From Thiosocius sp942490985 (GTDB lineage Bacteria; Pseudomonadota; Gammaproteobacteria; Chromatiales; Chromatiaceae): a DNA stretch of 64,000 nucleotides. The DNA lies in the NCBI GenBank assembly GCA_942490985.1, contig CALNYW010000005.1, forward strand, positions 186,001 through 250,000, written 5' to 3'. Both the position numbers and the translations under genes were made by a program. The notes beneath the pieces are model-generated. The model was not told the DNA's origin, made no database searches, and saw nothing but the letters and a program-made list of their open reading frames with translations. Every line of letters starts with the position of its first letter. The stretch's first letter is position 1. Below, piece after piece: positions 18,914-26,418 of the stretch.

Positions 18914-19645
18914 ATGACTCAGAAGGGTTTCGCCCGGAAGTTGGCCCAGTCGCTCAAGGGCTGGGCAAGGACGCTGTCGTCAGGCGCCCCAGAGGGGATG
19001 GAGTATGTCGAAACCAGGTACCGGCGAGCGTCACGGATTGCAAAGCCCGCCACGTTGCGAGAGCTACTCGCTCCCTACAAGCGATTGCTCGAAAACGACA
19101 GGTATGCCGCGTCTGAGTACCAGATCCCGGAAAACGGGATCGGTAAGCTCTACCATCGCGATTATCGAATCTCGTTCGACACGACGGATTCGCCCGAATC
19201 CATCATCTTCGCCGTGACTCAGGATCTGAACAGATTCGCAAACACAACGCTGGCCCGGTTCCAAAAAACCCGCGGCACCGGCGCCGGCTGCAGCGTGGGG
19301 GACCGCTTCAACATCATCATTAGCGGACCCTGGAACGGCCCGGTTGAAGTCGTTGATTGCCAGCCCGGTCAATTCTCGTTGATCACGTTGAAGGGCCACC
19401 TCGAATCGGGATTCATCACCTTCGGCGTCACCAAGACAGCGGCCGGACGCGCGCAGTTCCGGATTCGGTCATGGGCTACCTGTTCGGATCTGCTGGTGTG
19501 GGTCTCGTACGTTGTCTTTGGTCTGAGCAGATACATGCAGACGAAGATGTGGCGGTTCTTCTGCCTGAAAGTGGCACAGGAATTCGGTCAGGCATGCGGG
19601 GACCTTAGGGTAACGACCTACACACTTGCGAGAGATCGGGAATGA
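18914..19645 (+). CDS. DUF1990-like protein, first of a tandem pair
   Basis: The ATG at 18914 (MTQKGFARKLAQ) gives 243 residues. The part from about residue 140 onward (VGDRFNIIISGPWNGPVEV, LITLKGHLESGFITFGV, FRIRSWATCSDLL) resembles the DUF1990 (UPF0548) family: a VGD motif, a G-P-W core and a GH.E.G.I.F strand. The biochemical role of that family is unknown. It overlaps the next gene by an ATGA junction, and the two proteins appear to be diverged paralogues. No signal peptide is visible. Confidence 0.6.
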   Translation: MTQKGFARKLAQSLKGWARTLSSGAPEGMEYVETRYRRASRIAKPATLRELLAPYKRLLENDRYAASEYQIPENGIGKLYHRDYRISFDTTDSPESIIFAVTQDLNRFANTTLARFQKTRGTGAGCSVGDRFNIIISGPWNGPVEVVDCQPGQFSLITLKGHLESGFITFGVTKTAAGRAQFRIRSWATCSDLLVWVSYVVFGLSRYMQTKMWRFFCLKVAQEFGQACGDLRVTTYTLARDRE

Positions 19646-20304
19646 CGGTTCAGGCGGTGTCCCGGGACAGGTTGGCGGCGAAACTACAGCACTTGGCAGA
19701 GCTTCCGTTCAATTTCGACCCGGCGTCCGAGCCCGCGGAAGCCGACATCTGGTTCAAAGACGAATACACCATACGCATCCCTTCCGAGGCGCCGGGGAGC
19801 GTCGTCGAGGGCGGGTCCTTTGAGGTTGCAAAGGACTATCTTTCCTCCTATCGCTTCCCGAACCCTCGCAGGATCGTGGGCTATTTCGACCGCGAGGCCC
19901 CGTTGCAAGGTCGCAACATGCTCCTACGGGCATCGTTTGCCGGTTTCGTGTTTGAGTTCGGCGTCCGCGTTTTCAGGGTCATTGACGAACAGGTGGACTC
20001 GGCACAGGGGCCGCTCGCTGTTTGGGGATACAGTTATCGCACGCTGGAAGGTCACTGGGAAAAGGGAGAGATCTGCTTCTGCGTCGAAAAGCAGCTGAAC
20101 TCGGGCCGAGTGACGGTAAGGATTCGCTCCCATTCCCGCATCGGATCCATTCCCAACGTCATTCACCGCGCCGGTTTCAGGTTGGCCGGCCGATCGCTAC
20201 AGAAGGAATTCGCCCGAGACGGTATGCATCGGACCCGGGCACACGTCGAGCGGCATCTGCGCAAGACGTCGACGCAACTCGCCCCTCAGCCGGACGAGGC
20301 TTGA
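19642..20304 (+). CDS. DUF1990-like protein, second of a tandem pair
   Basis: 220 residues starting within the stop of the previous gene (ATGA). It shares the layout of its neighbour: an initial helical region, a RRIVGYFDREAPLQGRNM block, YSYRTLEGHWEKGEICFCVEK matching the GH.E.G.I.F strand, and RIRSHSRIGSIPNVI. Assignment to DUF1990/UPF0548 is by pattern memory. Co-translation of two diverged copies suggests a heteromeric complex. Its job is unknown. Confidence 0.6.
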   Translation: MTVQAVSRDRLAAKLQHLAELPFNFDPASEPAEADIWFKDEYTIRIPSEAPGSVVEGGSFEVAKDYLSSYRFPNPRRIVGYFDREAPLQGRNMLLRASFAGFVFEFGVRVFRVIDEQVDSAQGPLAVWGYSYRTLEGHWEKGEICFCVEKQLNSGRVTVRIRSHSRIGSIPNVIHRAGFRLAGRSLQKEFARDGMHRTRAHVERHLRKTSTQLAPQPDEA

Positions 20305-20744
20305 TCGCGATCGGATCCAGCCCGGTCAGTGCGTCCAGCCGATGCCGGCGTCGCCTCGAGCGGACGATGCAGGGCTGCGGATCGGTCGATACCTCGAGCG
20401 CCAGGGCCTATGGGAACGGGATGCGGAGAACAGCTGTCTGGCCGGCGATGGCCTTGAGGCCGAGCCGCAACAGCAGCAAACCCGCAGCTGGAGTGGCCGC
20501 AGAATGTCCGCTCGGGAGGATTTTGGATGTCTCCCGAGCTCGGGTGCTTTTGACCGGAGAGTGTTGGTTACGGACCCGTGTCCCCGCATTGCGCTCGAGC
20601 GCTCAACCTAGACGAGCCCTCTCGTCCCTTGTCGGCAAGGAACGGACCTCCGGACCACATCCTCACCACCGTTCCAGCCGCGCAAGCAATAACTTAATCC
20701 AAGCCCCCCTTTGGTTTTTGCGGTTCTGCCCCAACTCTCCGGCG
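20305..20744. other. Intergenic 440 bp, no gene recognised
   Basis: Open frames occur on both strands but none has convincing protein character. A minus-strand stretch (AATPAAGLLLLRLGLKAI...) ending near 20408 vaguely recalls a sorting-signal tail, but there is no body upstream. The last 80 bp presumably hold the promoter of the rhomboid gene. Confidence 0.4.
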
Positions 20745-21371
20745 ATGGACTCAGATCCGCTGCTGCGAAAGAGCGTCATACTAACCGCCTCCTTTGTCGC
20801 TCTTCTATGGGGCATCAAACTGTGGGAGTGGGTTTCGGATTGGCCACTCGTAACACTGGGCGTTTATCCGCTCTCGACAAAGAATCTCGCGGGCATCTTA
20901 CTCGGACCGCTCATTCACGGTTCGTTTGTGCATATCGCGACAAACACTTTCGGTGTGCTTATTTTGGGTACCGCCCTGCTGTACGGTTTTCCAAAGTCCC
21001 GCTGGCGGGTTTTGGCAACGATCTGGGTGCTATCCGGTATTGGTGTCTGGTTGTTCGGCCGCCCCAGCTACCATATCGGCGCGAGTGGTCTAACGCATGG
21101 ACTGTTCTTTTTCTTGTTGGTCGTCAGTGTGCTTCGGCGGGACAGACGTTCGATCGCGCTGATGATGATGGCTTCTTTGCTATTCGGCGGCATGTTCTGG
21201 GGTGTGTTGCCGAGCGAACAACATGTCTCGTTTGAGTACCACCTGTTTGGTGGTGCAGCCGGTGTGCTAGCTGCGCTGTTGTTCTGGCGGACTGATCCGA
21301 AACCAGCGGAGAAGCGTTACGATTGGGAGAACGAGGCCGACGGGCCTCCGCCAGATGACACCTCTCACTGA
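20745..21371 (+). CDS. Rhomboid family intramembrane serine protease
   Basis: The ATG at 20745 (MDSDPLLRKS) gives 208 residues; the open frame extends far upstream but without protein character. Six or so hydrophobic helices are present. The catalytic dyad is visible: Ser114 in HIGASGLTHGL and His166 in EYHLFGGAAGV. An IHGSFVHIATNTFG segment matches the conserved H.N region of helix 2 (WR/H..HN family pattern). It acts in the inner membrane and cleaves transmembrane substrates. It is a compact rhomboid without cytoplasmic domains. Confidence 0.9.
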   Translation: MDSDPLLRKSVILTASFVALLWGIKLWEWVSDWPLVTLGVYPLSTKNLAGILLGPLIHGSFVHIATNTFGVLILGTALLYGFPKSRWRVLATIWVLSGIGVWLFGRPSYHIGASGLTHGLFFFLLVVSVLRRDRRSIALMMMASLLFGGMFWGVLPSEQHVSFEYHLFGGAAGVLAALLFWRTDPKPAEKRYDWENEADGPPPDDTSH

Positions 21372-21723
21372 TAGTGAATGAAATCCCCAATGTTTGACGG
21401 AGCCCAGAAGAAGGCTTCGTGAGGCGTTTTCCAATATCTGGTTAGGGCGTTCCCGGCCATGAGCGGCCGGTTGCCAAACCTTAACTGCAGCCATCCGAAC
21501 GACTGCTGTACTCCGCAAGCTGCCGGAAGGCCAATTCACAATGCTCGGCCGAAGCTGCCGGTGGCGATTCGACCGGGCAGCGACTGCAATGGGTTGGTGA
21601 CCGGTCGTAGGCCTGGAAAGCTGGCCGAAAGTCAGCTTTTTCATCTCTCGACCCTTAAATCAGCATCTGTTTTTTCCCGCGCGTGTTCCCAACACTGAGT
21701 CCTGTCACCAACGACAGGAGCCC
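21372..21723. other. Intergenic 352 bp leading into the IS66 element
   Basis: No gene seen. The left end of the IS66 element should lie in the last 100 bp or so, but I could not identify a clear terminal inverted repeat, because the right end is missing and there is nothing to compare with. Confidence 0.4.
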
Positions 21724-21726
21724 GTG

Positions 21727-22044
21727 ATGAACGACAGCGAATCACCTGACACGCGAGAGCAATACTGGAAAGCGCAGATTGATGCCTGGCAGGTCTCCGG
21801 TCAAAGCCAGCAGGCATTCTGCAAAGCCAACGACCTGAGTTATCCGCGCTTCGGCTATTGGCTGCGCAAGTTTCGGCAGCAAGGGTCGGTGGCGGCGGCA
21901 CGGCGTCGTTTATCCGGTTTCGTGCCGGTTGTCGCCGCACCGGTAGGTGACGGTCTGAGCGTGCACCTGCCCAATGGTATCGAGCTGCGCGGGGTCAGCG
22001 AGCAGAATCTGCACGTGGTGGAGCAACTGCTGGTACGGCTATGA
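21727..22044 (+). CDS. tnpA: IS66 accessory protein TnpA
   Basis: About 106 residues. The N-terminus (YWKAQIDAWQVSGQSQQAFCKANDLSYPRFGYWLRKFRQQ) is the helix-turn-helix typical of IS66 OrfA/TnpA proteins. The C-terminus (LSVHLPNGIELRGVSEQNLHVVEQLLVRL) is the usual ending. The start overlaps GTGATGA, so a GTG at 21724 or the ATG at 21727 could be used. It overlaps tnpB by 4 bp. It helps transposition; the precise mechanism is not known. Confidence 0.9.
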   Translation: MNDSESPDTREQYWKAQIDAWQVSGQSQQAFCKANDLSYPRFGYWLRKFRQQGSVAAARRRLSGFVPVVAAPVGDGLSVHLPNGIELRGVSEQNLHVVEQLLVRL

Positions 22045-22409
22045 AGAACCGCTATCTGCGCCCAGCGTTGTCGATGCCGCGGATCTATCTTTACCGAGAC
22101 CCGGTGGATTTTCGCAAGAGCTATCGCGGCCTGGCTGCCATCGTCGAACAAGAGCTCGGACACAATCCCTTCGACGGCGGCCTGTACGCCTTTACCAATC
22201 GGCAGCGCAATAAGATCAAGCTGCTGATGTGGGAGGACAACGGTTTCGTGCTGTATTACAAGGCGCTGGCCGAGGAGAAATTCCGTTGGCCGCGGCCGGA
22301 AGACGAGGTCATGCCGTTGAGCGGCGAACAGATCAACTGGCTGTTGGATGGCTACGACATCAGCCTGATGAAAGGGCATCGAAAGCTGCATTACGAGGCC
22401 AGTTTCTGA
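22041..22409 (+). CDS. tnpB: IS66 accessory protein TnpB
   Basis: 122 residues. The sequence IYLYRDPVDFRKSYRGLAAIV, DGGLYAFTNRQRNKIKLLMWEDNGFVLYYKAL and EKFRWPRPEDE is the hallmark of IS66 Orf2/TnpB (TnpB_IS66). It overlaps tnpA (ATGA) and is followed 35 bp later by tnpC. The length is normal for the family. Confidence 0.95.
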   Translation: MKNRYLRPALSMPRIYLYRDPVDFRKSYRGLAAIVEQELGHNPFDGGLYAFTNRQRNKIKLLMWEDNGFVLYYKALAEEKFRWPRPEDEVMPLSGEQINWLLDGYDISLMKGHRKLHYEASF

Positions 22410-22444
22410 TCTAAAAAGGACGCTTTTTTGGTAAACTGTACGGC

Positions 22445-23974
22445 ATGCGAACCGTCGCTGATCAACAGCCCACACCGCCTGATTTGGCGTCGCTGCCTCC
22501 CGCCGAACTCCGCGCCTTGCTGGCAGAGAAAGATCGTGTCATTGCTGAGCGTGATCATGTCATTGCCGATCACCGGCGCGTCATCGCCGACCACGAGCAC
22601 GTCATTGCGGATCATCAGCGCGTCATTGCTGACCGCGAGCATGTCATCGGTGAGCAGCAGAAGCTGCTCAAACTGCTGGAAGAGGAACTGCGCCTTGCCA
22701 GGCAACGGCGCTTTGGCGCCAGCAGCGAGAAGCTGCCGTTTCAGGGCGACTTTTTCGACGAGGCCGAACTGGAACAGGCGCTCAGTGATGTCGAACAGCA
22801 ACTGACTGAGGCGGGTGAGCCGCCGCGTAACAAGGCCGCACGCAAGTCACGCCAAGGTTTCTCAGACAAACTGCCGCGCATCCGCGTCGATCTGACGTTA
22901 AGCGATGCCGACAAGGCCGGTGCCAGCCGAACCTTCTTCACCAAGGTCAAGGAAGAACTGGACATCGTGCCGGCCAAGGCGCAGGTCATCGAATACTGGC
23001 AAGAGAAGGCGGTGTTTGATGACGAGCGCGGTGGGCAACGGATCGAGGCAGCACCGCGCCAGCCGCACCCACTGGGTAAATGCATCGCCAGCGTCTCGCT
23101 GCTGGCCTACATCCTGACCGCCAAGTATGCCGATGCCTTGCCGTTGTACCGGTTGGAGAAGATTCTGGGTCGTTATGGCGGCCACATCAGCCGCACGGCG
23201 ATGGCGAACTGGATCATCCGGCTGGATGATGTCTTCAAGCCGTTGGTCAACCTGCTGCAGGAACACCAACGCGGGAGCGATTATCTGCAGGCCGATGAAA
23301 CACGGATCCAGGTACTCAAGGAAGACGGCAAGGTGGCCACCTCGGACAAATGGATGTGGCTGATCCGCGGCGGGCCGCCGGATCAGCCAGTGGTGTTATT
23401 CCATTACGATGCCTCACGCAGCGAGGCCGTCCCGTCGCGCCTGCTCGATGGCTACACGGGTGTGCTGCAGACAGATGGCTATGCCGGCTACAACAAGGTA
23501 TGCCGGGACAACCCGATCACCCGCATCGGCTGCTGGGATCATGCCCGGCGCAAATTTGTCGAGGCCAGCAAGGCAGCACCGGCCAAAAAGAAGGGCCAGA
23601 AAGCCAGCAAGGCGGATGTAGCCATCGGCAAGATCCGTAAGCTGTATGCCATCGAAACCCGGATCAAGGATCTGGAGTCCGACCAGAAAACCGCACAGCG
23701 GCAACAACTCGCCCAACCGGTGCTCGATGATCTGAAGACCTGGTTGCAGGCAAACGCCAGTCGCGTACCGAAGGAAAGTCTGACCTACAAGGCCATTCAG
23801 TACACCCTGAATCAGTGGGACACCCTGATCGGTTATCTCAACGATGGCCGCCTGAACATCAGCAACGCGCTGGCCGAGAATGCCGTCCGCCCGTTTGCTG
23901 TCGGACGGAAGAATTGGCTCTTCGCCGATACCTCACGCGGCGCGCGGGCCAGTGCCACGGGCACCGCCGAGTAG
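22445..23974 (+). CDS. tnpC: IS66 transposase TnpC, C-terminally truncated
   Basis: 509 residues. Catalytic DDE positions are seen in YLQADETRIQV, LQTDGYAGYNKV and NALAENAVRPFAVGRKNWLF. Normal IS66 transposases continue about 35-40 residues after the KNWLF-like motif; here the frame runs into SRGARASATGTAE and stops, so the C-terminus is lost. Residues about 27-75 carry an expanded VIADH/VIAER-type heptad repeat (VIADHRR-VIADHEH-VIADHQR-VIADREH) forming a longer-than-usual coiled coil before the zinc-binding region. Activity is doubtful because of the truncation. Confidence 0.9.
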   Translation: MRTVADQQPTPPDLASLPPAELRALLAEKDRVIAERDHVIADHRRVIADHEHVIADHQRVIADREHVIGEQQKLLKLLEEELRLARQRRFGASSEKLPFQGDFFDEAELEQALSDVEQQLTEAGEPPRNKAARKSRQGFSDKLPRIRVDLTLSDADKAGASRTFFTKVKEELDIVPAKAQVIEYWQEKAVFDDERGGQRIEAAPRQPHPLGKCIASVSLLAYILTAKYADALPLYRLEKILGRYGGHISRTAMANWIIRLDDVFKPLVNLLQEHQRGSDYLQADETRIQVLKEDGKVATSDKWMWLIRGGPPDQPVVLFHYDASRSEAVPSRLLDGYTGVLQTDGYAGYNKVCRDNPITRIGCWDHARRKFVEASKAAPAKKKGQKASKADVAIGKIRKLYAIETRIKDLESDQKTAQRQQLAQPVLDDLKTWLQANASRVPKESLTYKAIQYTLNQWDTLIGYLNDGRLNISNALAENAVRPFAVGRKNWLFADTSRGARASATGTAE

Positions 23975-24163
23975 TTACATCTTCTGAATTGGCTCACAAC
24001 CTCATGAAACTGCATTTTGTTCTTGCCGCGCTGCAAACGTCCTTTGTACGCCCCAATCAGGTAGTCGCGCGGATGTCTAAAATAGATTAGGACAGTCAGC
24101 GCTGCGCTGCTCCTGCTCAATTTTGAGATCTGCTTGCTGACTCAATAAGGACATGGCCGCGCG

Positions 24164-24436
24164 CTAAGCGATCGGGAGGGGGGGGAGAACGCGAGGTGGT
24201 CGGAGTTGGCCATTCTCGCTCAAGTTGAGGCCGACCTCCTCTAGGCGCGTGCGCCGACCGGCATAGAGAAGCAGACGAGGACTGAGTGGGCCGGCTCGCG
24301 GTCCGGATCCAGGCCGACCCGCGCGTGGGTACAAGATGCCGTGTTGAGCCAATGCATCACTGTGGCTCGCACACCACTGTTGCAGTGTTGTGGTGCCGGT
24401 TTTATGGGTTCCGATGTGAAGAATGAAATCTGGCAT
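24164..24436 (-). pseudogene. Sulfotransferase N-terminal fragment
   Basis: The minus-strand frame starts MPDFILHIGTHKTGTTTLQQW, which is the 5'-phosphosulfate-binding loop of sulfotransferases, and continues to GILYPRAGRP as usual for the family. After about residue 42 similarity is lost and the frame ends at 90 residues, whereas family members are 250-300 residues. It is a gene remnant next to the truncated end of the IS66 element, probably destroyed by that rearrangement. Confidence 0.75.
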
Positions 24437-24882
24437 CGCGGTCGACTTCGGTAATTAGAAACAGAAAAGTCTTCGTTACGGTCGGCTGAATTCCCTGCGC
24501 GCCTCTCCTTACTGCTGGTTGGACGCCGATTAAACTAAAAAAATTAGCTCCGGCGACGACCGTTGTCGAGCATTCATAGATGCTATCAGGGCAATGCGCG
24601 AGTGGCTGCGTTTGGCCGGACTCGCCCGTCATCACTCAATCAGGGGTTGCCTGCTTCTGACAGAGGCAGGCGTTGCAGCAGGACCGAGCAAACATTTCTT
24701 TAGCGTCGGGACCAGCCTCAACCTGACGGACCGCTACGAAGTAGCCTGACCCCATCCGTCAGCAAATGCTTAAAGACAGATCCGTGTTGGTTGCTGCCGT
24801 CCGCCGATGATCGGGTTCATGGACAGCAGAGCCGCGGGCGACTGCCCCGGCTTAAGTCTTTAGTGGGTAGTTGGCGGGCTTC
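24437..24882. other. Intergenic 446 bp, no intact gene
   Basis: No supported gene. A short plus-strand frame near 24675-24750 (HFFSVGTSLNLTDRYEVA then stop) resembles a strand of an outer-membrane beta-barrel and could be a leftover of one. The evidence is weak. Confidence 0.3.
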
Positions 24883-25090
24883 TCAACCGCCGCTAAAAAT
24901 CGAAGCGACCCACACTCTTCTCCCACGTGCACCTAACCGACTGATCCCCGCGGGCATTCCCAACCCACTCCTCCATAATCCGCGGAATTGATTCGCAAAC
25001 ATCAGGACACCGCCCTTTCGCCACCGCCCCAGGAAGAGGTTCGGCCAGACGTGTTGCTCGGCGTGGTTTGTCTGCGTTATTCGGGGTACG
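24883..25090 (+). repeat. Family D intergenic repeat, copy 1
   Basis: About 208 bp beginning CAACCGCCGCTAAAAATCGA and passing through GGGCATTCCCAACCCACTCC, GCCACCGCCCCAGGAAGAGG and GTTCGGCCAGACGTGTTGCT. The same ordered blocks recur at 29469, 31770, 49646, 60654 and 61783, all in the same orientation. No terminal inverted repeats and no conserved reading frame are evident. It lies upstream of the GlsB-like gene. Confidence 0.8.
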
Positions 25091-25104
25091 TCCCCAATTG
25101 TTCA

Positions 25105-25231
25105 CAATTGCGCTCGTCAAAGGATAACAATTAGTATTTTATAATTTGTTAAATTAGGTTAGTCTGCGATTTTTCCAACGAAGCGGGCGCGTGAACGCGA
25201 CCGCGACCAAAAAAAACGCAGGGAGAACACC
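25105..25231 (+). promoter_or_regulatory. AT-rich promoter segment and ribosome site of the GlsB-like gene
   Basis: Bases 25120-25165 are strikingly AT-rich (ATTAGTATTTTATAATTTGT) in a GC-rich genome, as expected for a promoter. A GGGAGA ribosome-binding site lies about 7 bases before the ATG at 25232. Exact -35/-10 boxes cannot be fixed. Confidence 0.4.
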
Positions 25232-25492
25232 ATGCCAGTCTGGGCACTTATCGTTTGGTTGATTATCGGCGCCGCCGCCGGGTTTGTTGCACGGAAGATC
25301 CTCGGCGGTCAGTCACCCGGCGGCCTACTCGGCGATCTCGTACTCGGCATCCTCGGCGCCATCGTTGGTGGCTACGGGCTTTCGCTGCTCGGCATCGCCG
25401 GCAACGGGGGGCTGGTCGCGACCTTTATCGTCGCCCTCGTCGGTGCCTTGTTCCTGGTCTGGATCGCACGCCAGTTCAAGAAAGCGGCGTGA
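25232..25492 (+). CDS. GlsB/YeaQ/YmgE family stress-response membrane protein
   Basis: 86 residues with three hydrophobic segments and glycine-rich G-A-A-A-G-F-V-A-R-K-I-L-G-G and GLLGDLVLGILGAIVGGYG motifs, which define the small transglycosylase-associated/GlsB family. Family members are inner-membrane proteins induced by stress; their biochemical role is not established. A good ribosome site (GGGAGA) precedes the ATG. The next gene begins 17 bp downstream on the same strand. Confidence 0.93.
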   Translation: MPVWALIVWLIIGAAAGFVARKILGGQSPGGLLGDLVLGILGAIVGGYGLSLLGIAGNGGLVATFIVALVGALFLVWIARQFKKAA

Positions 25493-25508
25493 CCACGAGG
25501 CCGACACC

Positions 25509-26105
25509 ATGAGTGAAAAGAGCTGGTTAGATAATCTGTCTGAAATTCTCAGCAAGCCGCTGCCGGGCACCGAGCAGCAACCGCGGGCGCCTGCAGAGAA
25601 GCCGGTGGTATTCAGCGACGACGATGACGACAACTCGCTGTTGGACCAGATCACCGACATCCTGAGCAAACCCCTACCCGGCACAGCATCGGCGGACGGC
25701 ACGGAGGTTGCTGCGACCGAACCGGAGAATCCCGGCGAGGTCGCCGTGCGCGAGGCCGAGGCGCCGGACGCCGATCCGGTCTCAACCACGGCTGCCGCGG
25801 GGGCCGACTGGATGCAACGCGAGTATGAGCGCTTCAATGCGCATCAGGAACAGACTCGACAGGCATTTGCTGAGCAGCAACGTGTAGAGCAGGAGCGCTT
25901 CGCGGCCTATCAGCGCGCGCGACTCGAGCAGTTCACGACCTCACAGGACCGTGAGCGCGTTGTCTTCAAACGCCACCAGGAGGCACGCTTTCGAAGCTGG
26001 CAACAGGACCTGCGTCGACGTTATGCACCTCATGCAATGGCGCCGGCGCCGATGCGCCCGGGTATGTTGCCACCACCGCCACCCCCCTGGTGGCGCAAGC
26101 GCTGA
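25509..26105 (+). CDS. Unrecognised acidic-to-basic protein with a repeated ILSKPLPGT motif
   Basis: 198 residues from the ATG at 25509 (MSEKSWLDNLSEIL). The N-terminal half has two copies of a short motif, LDNLSEILSKPLPGT and LDQITDILSKPLPGT, separated by an acidic DDDDD linker. The second half is a charged, helical, probably coiled-coil stretch (EQTRQAFAEQQRVEQERF, YQRARLEQF, FKRHQEARFRSWQQDLRRRY), ending in a proline-rich tail with PPPPPPWWRKR. No membrane segment or signal peptide. It probably shares a transcript with the GlsB-like gene. Function unknown. Confidence 0.75.
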   Translation: MSEKSWLDNLSEILSKPLPGTEQQPRAPAEKPVVFSDDDDDNSLLDQITDILSKPLPGTASADGTEVAATEPENPGEVAVREAEAPDADPVSTTAAAGADWMQREYERFNAHQEQTRQAFAEQQRVEQERFAAYQRARLEQFTTSQDRERVVFKRHQEARFRSWQQDLRRRYAPHAMAPAPMRPGMLPPPPPPWWRKR

Positions 26106-26124
26106 ACGCCTGACACGACCAGAC

Positions 26125-26141
26125 GGGGGCAACACGCCCCC
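26125..26141 (+). terminator. GC-rich hairpin after the ILSKPLPGT-protein gene
   Basis: GGGGGC and GCCCCC flank a 5-base loop (AACAC) starting 20 bp past the stop codon. There is no clear T-run after it, so it may be a weak terminator or an RNA-stabilising hairpin. The rest of the 313-bp gap before ybiT shows nothing recognisable. Confidence 0.35.
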
Positions 26142-26418
26142 AATGGCAGCAGGCGCGGCTCAGCGCATGAATTTTCCGGCCATACCCAGCACATTGCGGC
26201 ATGACTAGGAATTCGCCTTGCATAGAATAGCCCCAATGCGGCTGCTATCGGGCTGTATGGCCGTCAGCGCCTGCCTGAATTCGACTCAGCGCTTCGTTGG
26301 TTGGCAGAACAAAGGGGTTTTTACAGGCGTCAGCCCCCTTCGGCAGGCGAGCCAAATGACAAAAGCGTAGAATGCCCTCCCGCTTTTTCACAGCAGCGCT
26401 CTTGAGCCCGGAAATATC

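Larger units (their letters stand above)
21724..23974 (+). mobile_element. IS66-family insertion sequence, right end deleted
   Basis: Three genes in the IS66 order tnpA-tnpB-tnpC span this region. The transposase is cut off after its last catalytic residue, and no right terminal repeat is found, so the copy is probably immobile on its own. A broken sulfotransferase gene head lies about 190 bp beyond the truncation. The outer boundaries are approximate; only the coding part is delimited here. Confidence 0.85.
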
